This document shows positions 9,112-18,110 of a DNA stretch of 64,000 nucleotides, piece after piece. The first letter of the stretch is position 1, and each line of letters begins with the position of its first letter. Made by a program: the position numbers and the translations under genes. The notes beneath the pieces were generated by a model, which did not search any database, had not been told where the DNA came from, and saw nothing but the letters and a program-made list of their open reading frames with translations. Origin of the DNA: JABFSA01 sp963827515 (GTDB taxonomy: Bacteria; Acidobacteriota; Vicinamibacteria; Vicinamibacterales; UBA2999); NCBI GenBank assembly GCA_963827515.1, contig CAWHBF010000023.1, positions 434,001 to 498,000 of the forward strand, read 5' to 3'.

Positions 9112-9912
9112 ATGGAACGTTCAGAGCCCGCCCGTCCCCCCGGCGTGAGCATGTTCTTTCCTGCGTACAACGATGGCGGCACGATAGCGAGTCTGGTCAT
9201 TCGCGCCGTGCAGACGGCATCGCAGCTCACGACCGATTTCGAAGTGATCGTCGTCAACGACGGCAGTACCGATTCGACGCGGGAGGTGGCGGACGAACTC
9301 GCGCGCACCTATCCCCAGGTACGCGTCATCCATCATCACCAGAACCGAGGTTACGGCGGGGCGCTCCGCACGGGCTTCGCGGCCGCGAAGAAAGACCTGA
9401 TCGCATACACCGACGGCGACGCCCAGTACGACCCGGGTGAGCTCCAAGTGCTCTGGAACCGGTTGACGCCCAGCACGGACGTCGTCACGGGGTACAAGAT
9501 CAGTCGATCGGATCCCTGGTACCGCATTGCGATCGGGCGGATCTATCACTACACCGTCAAGTGCCTGTTCCGGCTGCGCGTGCGGGACGTCGATTGCGAC
9601 TTCCGGCTGATGCGTCGAGAGGTCTTCGATCGCGTGAGGCTGGAGCGGGACACAGGCGTCATCTGTCTTGAGTTGATGCGCAAGATCCAGGACGCCGGTT
9701 TCACGATCGCCGAGGTGCCGGTCCATCACTACCACCGCACCCACGGCCGCTCTCAGTTCTTCAACTTCCGCCGTATCTTCCTGACGGGGATCGACGTACT
9801 GAAGTTGTGGATCACCCTCGTCGTCCTCGGCCGAGGCCGGCAGGGCACTTCTGTCCTGTTCCGTAACCCGACGATCGCCAGCCGCGCACCTCGGGAATCA
9901 ACCGAGCGATGA
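9112..9912 (+). CDS. family 2 glycosyltransferase, dolichyl-phosphate-mannose-synthase-like
   Basis: This protein of 266 residues has a GT-A fold. It begins with SMFFPAYNDGGTIASLV, continues with VIVVNDGSTDST and the nucleotide-metal motif YTDGDAQYDP, and has the downstream DCDFRLMRR segment seen in polyprenyl-phosphate sugar transferases. It lacks the C-terminal membrane helices of some DPM1-like enzymes, so it is probably a peripheral membrane protein acting on a lipid-phosphate acceptor. The ATG at 9112 is preferred over an upstream in-frame ATG because homology starts there. It overlaps the next gene by 4 nt and opens a nucleotide-sugar gene set. Confidence 0.85.
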   Translation: MERSEPARPPGVSMFFPAYNDGGTIASLVIRAVQTASQLTTDFEVIVVNDGSTDSTREVADELARTYPQVRVIHHHQNRGYGGALRTGFAAAKKDLIAYTDGDAQYDPGELQVLWNRLTPSTDVVTGYKISRSDPWYRIAIGRIYHYTVKCLFRLRVRDVDCDFRLMRREVFDRVRLERDTGVICLELMRKIQDAGFTIAEVPVHHYHRTHGRSQFFNFRRIFLTGIDVLKLWITLVVLGRGRQGTSVLFRNPTIASRAPRESTER

Positions 9913-10955
9913 CAGAACGCTCGTCACCCCGCGGTACGGACTACCGCGCGTTCTATCGCGACCGACGCGTCATGATCACCGGCGGGCTTGGTTTCATCGG
10001 CAGCACACTCGCGCATCAGCTCGTCGAGCTCGGCGCACGTGTGCTCATCGTCGATTCCCTGATTCCAGAGTACGGCGGCAACCTGTTCAATGTCGCAGAC
10101 ATCGAAGACCGCGTGCGCGTCAATATCGCCGACGTGCGCCAGTCGAGCACGATGAATCACCTGGTCTGCAACCAGGAGGTCATCTTCAATCTCGCGGGGC
10201 AGGTGAGTCACATCGACAGCATGCGGGATCCCTACACGGATCTGGAGATCAACTGCCGCGCCCAACTCTCGATCCTCGAGGCCTGCCGCCGCTACAACCC
10301 GAGCGTGAAGGTCGTCTTCGCGGGCACTCGACAAGTGTACGGACGACCCGAGAAGCTGCCCGTGACCGAACTGCACCTGGTGAAGCCCACGGACGTGAAC
10401 GGTATCAACAAGGCGGCGGGCGAGTACTATCATCTCGTGTACAACGACGTGTTCGGCGTACGTGCCTGCTCGTTGCGCTTGACCAACGTCTACGGTCCGC
10501 GCCAGCTGATCAAGCACAACCGCCAGGGATTCATCGCGTGGTTCATCCGCCTTGCCATGGAAGACCGGGAGATCCAGATCTACGGCGACGGTTCTCAACT
10601 GCGTGACTTCGTGTTCGTCGACGACGCCGCGGATGCCTTCCTTCGTGCAGGGGCGGACGACGCCTCGAACGGACAGGTATTCAACGTGGGCGGCCTGGAA
10701 CCGATTGCGCATCGCAACCTGGTGGAGCTTCTCGTCTCGGTTGCCGGCAGCGGTCGCTTCGTCTGCGTGGAGTGGCCTCCAGAAAAGAAAGCCATCGACA
10801 TCGGCGACTTCTATGCCGACTCATCCCTGATCGAGCGCACGCTGGGTTGGCGTCCCGTGACGTCGCTGCGCGACGGCCTCGAACGCACGCTGCGCTTCTA
10901 CCGAGCTCACGCAGAGCAGTACCTGCCGGCATCCGTACAGGTCGCCCCTCAGTGA
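9909..10955 (+). CDS. NAD-dependent epimerase/dehydratase with altered catalytic Tyr
   Basis: This extended short-chain dehydrogenase (348 residues) is expected to act on a nucleotide sugar. The NAD-binding GxxGxxG motif is in ITGGLGFIGSTL near residue 21. The usual catalytic YxxxK position reads NGINK, so Lys is kept but Tyr is replaced by Asn, and the Ser/Thr position is in AGTRQVYGRP. The downstream segments RLTNVYGPR and QLRDFVFVDDAADAF are typical of sugar epimerases. Start and end fit tight coupling to the glycosyltransferase before it and the second epimerase 19 nt after it. The substrate is unknown. Confidence 0.85.
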   Translation: MTERSSPRGTDYRAFYRDRRVMITGGLGFIGSTLAHQLVELGARVLIVDSLIPEYGGNLFNVADIEDRVRVNIADVRQSSTMNHLVCNQEVIFNLAGQVSHIDSMRDPYTDLEINCRAQLSILEACRRYNPSVKVVFAGTRQVYGRPEKLPVTELHLVKPTDVNGINKAAGEYYHLVYNDVFGVRACSLRLTNVYGPRQLIKHNRQGFIAWFIRLAMEDREIQIYGDGSQLRDFVFVDDAADAFLRAGADDASNGQVFNVGGLEPIAHRNLVELLVSVAGSGRFVCVEWPPEKKAIDIGDFYADSSLIERTLGWRPVTSLRDGLERTLRFYRAHAEQYLPASVQVAPQ

Positions 10956-10974
10956 GCGGGATGAGGACGTCCGC

Positions 10975-11937
10975 ATGAAGGCGCTCATCACGGGCGGCGC
11001 CGGATTCATCGGATCTCATCTGGCCGAACGCTTCCTCGATCTCGGCCACGACGTCGCGATCATCGACGACCTCTCGACCGGATCGATCGAGAACATCGCG
11101 CACCTCAAGTCGTGCACTCGGTTCTCATACGTGGTCGACTCCGTGACGAACGAGCCGCTGCTCGCGGAGATGATCGACGGGTGCGACGTGGTGTTCCATC
11201 TCGCCGCTGCGGTCGGCGTGAAGCTGATCGTCGAGCGGCCGGTGCACACGATCGAAACCAACGTGCACGGCACCGAGGTCGTCCTGAAGCACGCGAACAA
11301 GAAGAGGAAGCTCGTCTTCCTGGCATCGACATCGGAGGTCTACGGCAAGAGCTCCGACGTGCCCTTTCGCGAGAACGCGGACCTGGTTCTGGGCCCGTCG
11401 GAGAAACATCGCTGGGCCTACGCGTGCAGCAAGCTCATCGACGAGTTCCTGGCGCTCGCCTACTGGAAAGAAAAGAAGCTGCCCGTCGTCGTCGTCCGCT
11501 TGTTCAACACCGTTGGACCCAGGCAGACAGGCCAGTATGGAATGGTGCTGCCCACGTTCGTCCGCCAGGCTATCGCGGGCGAGCCGCTGACGGTCTTCGG
11601 CGACGGGACGCAGTCCCGCAGCTTCACATACGTGGGTGACGTGGTCGACGCCCTGGTGGCCCTCGCCTCGGAGCCTCGGGCGATAGGCGAGGTGTTCAAC
11701 ATCGGGAACCGGGGCGAAATCTCGATTCGCGACCTCGCCGAACAAGTGAAGGCCATGGCTGGAAGCGATTCTCCGATTCGCTTCGTCCCGTACGACCAAG
11801 CCTACGAAGCGGGCTTCGAGGACATGCCCCGCCGCGTTCCCGACATTTCGAAGCTCAATGCCCTCATCGGCTACGACCCGAAGGTGGGCCTCGAAGAGAT
11901 CATTCGCCGGGTGATCGAACACGCCCGGCAGGGTTGA
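10975..11937 (+). CDS. NAD-dependent nucleotide-sugar epimerase (GalE/UXS-like)
   Basis: This 320-residue extended SDR begins with ITGGAGFIGSHLAERFLDLG. It has the Ser-containing STSEVYGKS motif and an intact catalytic YACSK. The SRSFTYVGDVVDAL and FNIGNRGEISI segments place it with UDP-glucose epimerases and UDP-glucuronate decarboxylases. Unlike its neighbour it has the full catalytic set, so the pair may act in sequence on one nucleotide sugar for a surface glycan. The exact substrate cannot be read from sequence alone. Confidence 0.85.
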   Translation: MKALITGGAGFIGSHLAERFLDLGHDVAIIDDLSTGSIENIAHLKSCTRFSYVVDSVTNEPLLAEMIDGCDVVFHLAAAVGVKLIVERPVHTIETNVHGTEVVLKHANKKRKLVFLASTSEVYGKSSDVPFRENADLVLGPSEKHRWAYACSKLIDEFLALAYWKEKKLPVVVVRLFNTVGPRQTGQYGMVLPTFVRQAIAGEPLTVFGDGTQSRSFTYVGDVVDALVALASEPRAIGEVFNIGNRGEISIRDLAEQVKAMAGSDSPIRFVPYDQAYEAGFEDMPRRVPDISKLNALIGYDPKVGLEEIIRRVIEHARQG

Positions 11938-11978
11938 CTCTACGCCCCCCTGGGGTTACCGTCGTCCTGGACCGAGAC

Positions 11979-11984
11979 TACAAT
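11979..11984 (+). promoter_or_regulatory. -10-like hexamer for a probable leaderless transcript
   Basis: TACAAT is followed by exactly 7 nt and then the ATG at 11992. There is no Shine-Dalgarno sequence, so transcription would start at about the A of the start codon. Confidence 0.45.
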
Positions 11985-11991
11985 CAGACAT

Positions 11992-12720
11992 ATGGCGTTC
12001 CGGGCACTGACCGTCACGGCCATTCTTCTCGGCTGGACCTGCGCCGCACAGGCGCAGCAGTCGGTGCGTCTCGAGTTCAACGACGGCAAGGTGACCCTCA
12101 GCGCGCGTGATGCACCTCTTCGCGCGATCCTGGGAGAGTGGGCGCGCCTCGGCGGGGCAACCGTTGTCAACGGCGACCGTGTCGTGGGTCAGCCGGTGAC
12201 CCTCGAGCTCACTGCGGTTCCAGAACGTCAGGCGCTGGACGTCCTGCTGCGCGGGGTGTCGGGTTACATGATCGCCCCCCGGCGCGCTGGATCGAGCGGC
12301 GTGTCGATGTTCGATCGCATCCTGATCCTTCCGACAAGTACGCCTCCGGCGAACCCGGCACCGGCAGTCGCAACACGACCGGGCCCGCAGCGGCCGCCGA
12401 TCATTGCGCGGCCGCCTCGGCCCGAGGCCCCACCGAGTGACACCGATCAGGATGACGCAGGCCGCACGGACGAACAGGATGCGGTAGCGGCGGGTCCGCA
12501 GCGTCCGATCGATCCTCGTGTGCGACCACCGATCCAAACGAACCCGGCGGATCCCAACACCGCTGAGGCGGACGAAGCAGAAGAGCCGAACGACGATGCC
12601 CCGGCCGTCAAGCCGACACCGTCGAACCCATTCGGGATTCCGGCTGGTTCGTCAGCCACTCCTGGCTTCACGACGCTGCCGCAAGGGCAGCAGCGCCCCG
12701 GACCAGCACGCGTACAATAG
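11992..12720 (+). CDS. exported protein with STN-like domain and proline-rich tail
   Basis: This protein of 242 residues has a clear signal peptide (about residues 1-22, cleavage near AQA-QQ). Residues of about 25-90 resemble the secretin/TonB short N-terminal (STN) fold: SVRLEFNDGKVTLSARDAPL followed by LREILGEWA-like and VTLELTAVPERQALDVLLR segments. The rest is proline-, alanine- and acid-rich and probably disordered. STN domains usually gate outer-membrane secretins, but no secretin channel domain follows, so it may be a free periplasmic partner. The function is not known; the STN match is by eye. Confidence 0.65.
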   Translation: MAFRALTVTAILLGWTCAAQAQQSVRLEFNDGKVTLSARDAPLRAILGEWARLGGATVVNGDRVVGQPVTLELTAVPERQALDVLLRGVSGYMIAPRRAGSSGVSMFDRILILPTSTPPANPAPAVATRPGPQRPPIIARPPRPEAPPSDTDQDDAGRTDEQDAVAAGPQRPIDPRVRPPIQTNPADPNTAEADEAEEPNDDAPAVKPTPSNPFGIPAGSSATPGFTTLPQGQQRPGPARVQ

Positions 12721-12760
12721 GGCGTAGCGGCCGCGCGTTCCCTGCGCCGCTCGCGCTGTC

Positions 12761-13804
12761 ATGTCAGAGATCGATCGCTTCAGACCGGACGACCGCCGCG
12801 GAGTGGATACGCTGTATCGCCGTACGCACGGGCCGGACGCGGCGGAAGCCAATCGGCTTCGCTGGGACTGGCAGCATCGTCGCAACCCCTACAACCAAAC
12901 GGGACATCCTGGCATCTGGGTTGCGCGCGAGGGACCAACGGTTGTCGGTCAGTTTCCGACGCTACCGGTGCGCGTGTCTCTGAAGGGGTTGGAGGTCGAT
13001 GGCGCATGGGGCACCGGCGCGCTGGTCGCCCCCGAGCGCGACAGCCAGGGGCTCGACGAAGCGCTCGCGAGGGCGTGGGATCGCAACACCGGTGCGGTCT
13101 TGACGCTGGGCGCCTCGGGCGAGTCACGCCGAATGCTCGACCGGCTTCACTGGCCACCCGCTCACCCGCTACCGTGTCTGGTCAAGCCCCTGACGCGGCG
13201 CGCCGTTCGGCTCCCCCACTGGCCAACGTTCTTGAACCGCTTCGTCTCTGCCGTCTCCGCGCCAGTCGTCCAGATCGTCTCCAGGTCTCGACCGCTCCGC
13301 GCCGAGTGCGAGCCGATCCGGCGCTTCGACTCCTCGTTCGGCGCTCTATGGGAACGACTCGCCCCGAAGTTCGATCTGGCTGTCCGGCGTGACGCGCCGT
13401 ACCTCAATTGGCGGTACGTTGAGCCTCCCCACGTGCGGTACTCCATCGTCGCGCTACGCCGGCACGGTGAGCTGCACGGCTACGCGGTTTACCGCCACCG
13501 TCACGAACCGCTCGGGCGCGTGACGATGCTCGTGGATTTCCTCGTGGATCCAGACGACGTGTCAGGTCTGAAGACGCTCTTGCGCTGGGTCGATCGCGCG
13601 GCGCGCGCCGAGGACGCAGACAAGGTACGCTGTTACGCAATGCACGGAGCGTTTCGCCGCGTGCTGCGTCGCAACGGCTACTTCAACGTAAAGTCGACGC
13701 TCGAAGTCAGTGTGAAGGTCAACGCGGTCCAGGTGCCGAGGGGTTTCTACGACGAGACCAACGGCTGGCACGTGACGTACGGGGATTCCGATCAGGATCA
13801 TTGA
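12761..13804 (+). CDS. GNAT-like acyltransferase family protein
   Basis: This 347-residue protein appears to contain two acetyltransferase-like halves. The N-terminal half has GIWVAREGPTVVGQFPTLPV followed by GAWGTGALVAPERDSQGLDE, the usual beta-strand and acyl-CoA loop order of GNAT enzymes. The C-terminal half has a second, weaker copy around LHGYAVYRHRHEPLG and LVDFLVDPDD. Such proteins are frequent in exopolysaccharide clusters, which fits the epimerases upstream. The substrate is unknown. Confidence 0.65.
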   Translation: MSEIDRFRPDDRRGVDTLYRRTHGPDAAEANRLRWDWQHRRNPYNQTGHPGIWVAREGPTVVGQFPTLPVRVSLKGLEVDGAWGTGALVAPERDSQGLDEALARAWDRNTGAVLTLGASGESRRMLDRLHWPPAHPLPCLVKPLTRRAVRLPHWPTFLNRFVSAVSAPVVQIVSRSRPLRAECEPIRRFDSSFGALWERLAPKFDLAVRRDAPYLNWRYVEPPHVRYSIVALRRHGELHGYAVYRHRHEPLGRVTMLVDFLVDPDDVSGLKTLLRWVDRAARAEDADKVRCYAMHGAFRRVLRRNGYFNVKSTLEVSVKVNAVQVPRGFYDETNGWHVTYGDSDQDH

Positions 13805-13835
13805 CGCCGGACCTGGTGTCCCGCGTCCCACGCAT

Positions 13836-14285
13836 ATGCGACTTACCGACAAGGTCAACGCCGACATCACCGCCGCGATGAAGAGCAAGGACCCGGCACG
13901 TCTCTCCTCGCTGCGCATGATGAAGGCGGCCATCATGAACAAGGACATCGAGAAGGGTCGGGACCTGGAGGACGCGGAGGTCCTGCAGGTGTTCTCGTCG
14001 CTCGTCAAACAGCGCCGCGATTCCATCGAGCAGTTTTCAAAGGCCGGTCGCACGGATCTCGTCGCGAAAGAAACCGCGGAGATCGCGGTGCTCGAAGAGT
14101 ACCTGCCGCCCGCCGCCACCGTGGCGGAGATCGACGCGGCGGTTGCCGCGGCCGTCGCCGAAACGGGCGCGACCTCGGCGAAAGACATCGGGAAGGTGAT
14201 GAAGGCGGTCATGCCGAAGCTCGCCGGCAAGAACGCCGATGGTCGGACCGTCAACGAGTCAGTCCGCCGCACGCTTGGCGCCTAG
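13836..14285 (+). CDS. GatB/YqeY domain protein
   Basis: This 149-residue, all-helical, lysine/alanine-rich protein of the YqeY family resembles the C-terminal tRNA-interacting domain of GatB. The signatures are SLRMMKAAIMNKDIEKGR and, later, the block beginning VLEEYLPPA. Free-standing YqeY proteins are common, and their biochemical role is still unclear. The end overlaps the longest reading of murJ by 47 nt. Confidence 0.9.
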   Translation: MRLTDKVNADITAAMKSKDPARLSSLRMMKAAIMNKDIEKGRDLEDAEVLQVFSSLVKQRRDSIEQFSKAGRTDLVAKETAEIAVLEEYLPPAATVAEIDAAVAAAVAETGATSAKDIGKVMKAVMPKLAGKNADGRTVNESVRRTLGA

Positions 14286-15888
14286 CTCTCCTTCGTCTTC
14301 TCCTCCTCCCTCGACCCTCGCCCGATCTGCTGCGTCTGCCGGGGCGGCGACCATGACGAGCCGCGTCCTCGGCGTCGTCCGAGAACAGGTGTTGGCGGCG
14401 CTCTTCGGCGCCGGCGACGCGACGGACGCCTACAACGTCGCCTTCCGGGTTCCCAACCTGGTGCGAGACCTCTTCGCCGAGGGGGCGATGAGCAGCGCCT
14501 TCGTACCGACGTTCACCCGGCATCTCACGACCGCGGGCAAAGACTCCGCCTGGCGTCTGGGCAACCTCGTCATCAACGGCCTCATCGTTATCACCGTCGC
14601 ACTGGTCGTCCTTGGAATCATCTTCGCGGAGCCCCTGGTGGGGCTCTTCGCCGGCGCGTACCGGGAGGTCCCCGGCAAGTTCGAGCTGACGGTGTTCCTG
14701 ACGCGGCTGATGCTGCCCTTTCTCACGTTCGTAGCGGTGGCCGCCGCGTTCATGGGCATGCTCAATTCGCTGCATCGATTCTTCATCCCTGCACTGTCGC
14801 CAGCCATGTTCAACGTGGCGACGATCATTTGTGCGCTGACGCTCGTGCCGCTGATGCCGGCGCTCAGCTTGCCGGCCATCACCGCCATCGCGATAGGGAC
14901 GCTCGTTGGCGGCGTCGCTCAACTCTCGCTGCAGTGGCCCAGCCTCCGTCGCGAAGGCTTCACGTATCGCCCAATCCTCGACTGGAAGGATGAGAGCCTC
15001 AGGCGCGTCCTCGTGCTCATGGGTCCGGGGACGATCGGGCTCGCGGCCACGCAGGTCAACGTGTTCGTGAACACCGTCCTCGCAACCGGCGAGGGGACGG
15101 GCGCGGTCTCGTGGCTGAACTACGCCTTCCGGCTGATGTATCTGCCGATCGGGCTCTTCGGCGTGTCAATTGCCACAGCGACGTTGCCGGCTGTGTCCCG
15201 TCACGTTGCCGTGCGCGACGAAGGCGCGGCCAGGCGCACGGTTGCCGATGGCCTTTCGATGATGCTGATGCTCAACATCCCCGCCACCGTCGGCCTGATG
15301 GTGCTCGCGCCGCCAATCGTGCGTCTCATCTTCGAGCGCGGCGCATTCACCGCCGCCGACACGGCCGCCACCGCGATCGCTGTGCAGTACTACGCACTCG
15401 GCCTCGTGGGCTACTCAGTGGTGCGGATCACCTCCCCGGTGTTTTACGCGCTCGGACAGAACCGGACACCGGTGATGGTCAGCGTCGCCACGGTGCTGGC
15501 GAACGCAGTGTTGAATATTTGGCTGGTGGGCCTCATGGGGTACGGCGGCCTGGCCCTCGGCACATCGATCGCGGCGCTCTTCAACGCAGCGCTGCTCATG
15601 TTCTTTCTTCGGAAGCGCCTCGGCGGCATCGAGGGCGGCCGGATCTCCGCGTCACTGGTGCGTATCACGATCGCCGCGGCAATCATGGGCATCGCCGCGG
15701 TGGCGGTCGACATGGGAACCGGTCTGTGGTTGCCAGGCGCCGGGCTCGCACCCCAGCTCATCCGGCTTGGCTCGACCATCGGCGTGGCTATGGTCGTCCT
15801 GGCCGCCTCCGCGTACCTCCTTCGCGTCCACGAGTTCCGAAAAGCGGTGACACTGGTCTCGCGCAAGCTCCGCATCGGACCCAGATGA
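14239..15888 (+). CDS. murJ: lipid II flippase MurJ
   Basis: MurJ (MviN) flips lipid II across the inner membrane. The protein has about 549 residues and about 14 hydrophobic helices. The N-terminal GAATMTSRVLGVVREQVLA and the FRVPNLVRDLFAEGAMS segment, with its conserved Arg and Asp/Glu residues, are diagnostic. The start is uncertain: the ATG at 14239 lies inside the YqeY gene, and a TTG at 14275 would remove 12 residues. It is close to the mur operon but on the opposite strand. Its stop overlaps the next ATG (ATGA). Confidence 0.95.
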   Translation: MVGPSTSQSAARLAPSSPSSSPPPSTLARSAASAGAATMTSRVLGVVREQVLAALFGAGDATDAYNVAFRVPNLVRDLFAEGAMSSAFVPTFTRHLTTAGKDSAWRLGNLVINGLIVITVALVVLGIIFAEPLVGLFAGAYREVPGKFELTVFLTRLMLPFLTFVAVAAAFMGMLNSLHRFFIPALSPAMFNVATIICALTLVPLMPALSLPAITAIAIGTLVGGVAQLSLQWPSLRREGFTYRPILDWKDESLRRVLVLMGPGTIGLAATQVNVFVNTVLATGEGTGAVSWLNYAFRLMYLPIGLFGVSIATATLPAVSRHVAVRDEGAARRTVADGLSMMLMLNIPATVGLMVLAPPIVRLIFERGAFTAADTAATAIAVQYYALGLVGYSVVRITSPVFYALGQNRTPVMVSVATVLANAVLNIWLVGLMGYGGLALGTSIAALFNAALLMFFLRKRLGGIEGGRISASLVRITIAAAIMGIAAVAVDMGTGLWLPGAGLAPQLIRLGSTIGVAMVVLAASAYLLRVHEFRKAVTLVSRKLRIGPR

Positions 15889-17102
15889 AGCGGTGGCCGT
15901 TCGGTCTGCATCCCACGGTAGTCCTGTTGGCGAGCACGCACTTCATCGTGGACGGCTACACGAATATTTACGCTCCTCTCCTACCGCTCCTGATCCCTCA
16001 TCTCAATCTTTCTCTCGCCGCCGCGGGCGCGCTCCAGATGTGCTTTCTGATCGCGAACTCAGTGGCGCAGCTCGGATTTGGTCATATCGCGGATCGCTGG
16101 CGCCCACGCGTGCCGCTCATCGTGGGTCCGTTGGTGGCGGTATCGATCCTCTCACTCGTGGGACTCGCGTCCAGCACCCTGATGCTCGGCCTGATCCTCG
16201 TCGCCGGCGGCCTCGGCGCCGCGGCGTTTCATCCGCCCGCCGCCGCGCTCGCGCATCGCCTGGGAGGCGATCGCCGGGGTCTGACGATGTCGGTGCACAT
16301 CACCGGTGGGTCGCTCGGGTTCTCCCTGGGGCCGCTGCTGTTCGCGCCGTTTGCCGAGCGCTTCGGACTCCACTGGACCCCGCTGTTCATGCTCCCGGCC
16401 CTCATCGTGCTGGCGATCTTCCTCCCGCGGGTGCCGCCCATCGAGCGGCTCGGAGACCACGACGAAGTCGGCGGCTTCGGCGCCCTGCGTCCCTACCGGA
16501 AGCCGCTGGCGCTGCTGTACTCCGTCGTGGTGATCCGGACGCTCGCGGCGCTGAGCTTCTCGACCTTCATGCCGGTCATGCTGACTCGGCGGGGCATGTC
16601 CGTCACCGAGGCGGGCCTGGCCATGGCGCTCTACCTGTTCGCCAGCAGCGTCGGCGGATTTCTCGGCGGTCCGCTCGCCGACAGGTGGGGTCCGCGCAAC
16701 GTCATCATCTGGTCGCTCGTGCTCGCGGTGCCCTTCCTGGCGCTCGCGCCCATGCAACCGGGATGGACGTTCGTCGTCATCGTCTCCTTCGGCGGCTTCC
16801 TGCTCCAGTCGACGCTCCCCGTCAACGTCACGTTTGCCCAGATGATTGCCCCGATCAGCGCCGCCACCGTGTCTTCTTTGATGATGGGCTTCGCCTGGGG
16901 AACCGGCGGGATCAGCGTGCCGTTCGTGGGTATGCTTGCCGACCGCATCGGGATCGAGCGCACTCTTGTGGCTATGGCCTTCCTGCCATTGCTGGCGGCC
17001 ATCTGTGCGATGCCGCTGCCATCCGGCAGGTTTGGGCACGTGCCGTCCCGCGCGGCCAACGTGGGACACGCAGAGACGACCAGCGGAGACGTTGCCCCCT
17101 AG
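15885..17102 (+). CDS. MFS transporter, fosmidomycin-resistance (Fsr) type
   Basis: This major facilitator protein of 405 residues has about 12 hydrophobic segments. The start HFIVDGYTNIYAPLLPLLIP and the loop FGHIADRWRPRVPL match the Fsr-like drug exporter subgroup, whose best-known member confers fosmidomycin resistance. The second half repeats the pattern at GGPLADRWGPRNVI. The ATG overlaps the murJ stop by 4 nt, suggesting co-translation. The transported compound is not known here. Confidence 0.85.
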   Translation: MKRWPFGLHPTVVLLASTHFIVDGYTNIYAPLLPLLIPHLNLSLAAAGALQMCFLIANSVAQLGFGHIADRWRPRVPLIVGPLVAVSILSLVGLASSTLMLGLILVAGGLGAAAFHPPAAALAHRLGGDRRGLTMSVHITGGSLGFSLGPLLFAPFAERFGLHWTPLFMLPALIVLAIFLPRVPPIERLGDHDEVGGFGALRPYRKPLALLYSVVVIRTLAALSFSTFMPVMLTRRGMSVTEAGLAMALYLFASSVGGFLGGPLADRWGPRNVIIWSLVLAVPFLALAPMQPGWTFVVIVSFGGFLLQSTLPVNVTFAQMIAPISAATVSSLMMGFAWGTGGISVPFVGMLADRIGIERTLVAMAFLPLLAAICAMPLPSGRFGHVPSRAANVGHAETTSGDVAP

Positions 17103-17128
17103 ACGTCAATTGGCACACACTGACACCA

Positions 17129-17875
17129 ATGCGCTCTCGCTACCCGGCGGCGTCCAATTTCTCCTACTCGTTCGGCCCCGGGCCGTTGACGCCGGCGATC
17201 AAGATGATCGTCGCCGCGAGTGTCATTGCGTTCCTCCTCGACTCGATCGTGCCGGCCATGACGCTCACATTCGGACTGCGGCCCGCAGACGTCGTCGAGC
17301 GGCTGCAGATCTGGCAGCCGTTCACGTACATGTTCCTGCACGGCGGGGTATTCCACATCCTGTTCAACATGCTGGCGCTGTGGATGTTCGGCGTGGAACT
17401 GGAACGGATGTGGGGCAGCCGGTACTTCACCAAGTTCTACTTCGTGGCCGGTGGAGGCGCCGCGCTCACGACATTGCTGCTATCGTTCGCGCCGTTGCCG
17501 TTCGCGGATCGGCTGTACGACTCGCTGACGATCGGGGCATCGGGAGCGGTGTACGGAGTGCTGCTCGCTTACGCGCTGTACTTCCCTAACCGCCCGATCT
17601 ATATGTATTTCTTCTTCCCGATCCCGGCGAAGTATTTCGTCATGATCATGGGCGCCATCTCGCTGTACTCGTCGATGGGCGCCACGGGAGGCGGTGTCGC
17701 CCACACGACGCACCTCGGTGGTCTCGTGGCCGCGTATCTGTACCTCAAGGGCGGAAGAACCAACCTCCTCGCGGAGATCCGATATCGCCTCGCGCGGTGG
17801 CGTATCAACAAGTCTCGCCGTCGGTTCGACGTCTACTCGGGCGGCAGGTCACACGACAATCGCCGGGTGCATTAA
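17129..17875 (+). CDS. rhomboid-family intramembrane serine protease
   Basis: This 248-residue polytopic membrane protein has the rhomboid signatures in order: WQPFTYMFLHGGVFHILFNM in the L1 loop and helix 2, the nucleophile GASGAVYG, and the catalytic His in AHTTHLGG. Both dyad residues are intact, so an active protease is expected. The ATG at 17129 follows the MFS stop by 26 nt. Substrates are unknown. Confidence 0.93.
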   Translation: MRSRYPAASNFSYSFGPGPLTPAIKMIVAASVIAFLLDSIVPAMTLTFGLRPADVVERLQIWQPFTYMFLHGGVFHILFNMLALWMFGVELERMWGSRYFTKFYFVAGGGAALTTLLLSFAPLPFADRLYDSLTIGASGAVYGVLLAYALYFPNRPIYMYFFFPIPAKYFVMIMGAISLYSSMGATGGGVAHTTHLGGLVAAYLYLKGGRTNLLAEIRYRLARWRINKSRRRFDVYSGGRSHDNRRVH

Positions 17876-18110
17876 CCACGAAGGGAACGACGGCGGCGAA
17901 GGCCACGAAGCCAGACACCCTTGCTCACACCGACCGCAGTATTTGACATCCTCGAGGCACCACTTCGCCTCAAGGCGGACATCTACGCCGTTGTGGAAAC
18001 TGCTCAGCGGTTTGCGTTTCGTCCGTAGAGCGCACGCTTCAGCGTGCGCGTGTCCGCGGAGGCTGCAGCCTCCGCTCTACGCCGAATCGAAAAATGCGAC
18101 GGCCTTGCCA
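17876..18110. repeat. gene-free repeat-rich stretch with paired hairpins
   Basis: This interval carries at least three repeat types. CCACGAAGGG-type motifs occur at 17879-17911 and in inverted form at 18253-18287. A Cys-like CGCCTCAAGGCGGAC palindrome lies near 17970. A pair of back-to-back hairpins follows: GCGCACGC-TTCA-GCGTGCGC at 18030-18049 and GCGGAGGC-TGCA-GCCTCCGC at 18056-18075, framed by TAGAGC and GCTCTAC. The hairpins can act as transcription terminators between the rhomboid and doxX genes, which converge here. I see no gene in it. Confidence 0.7.
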
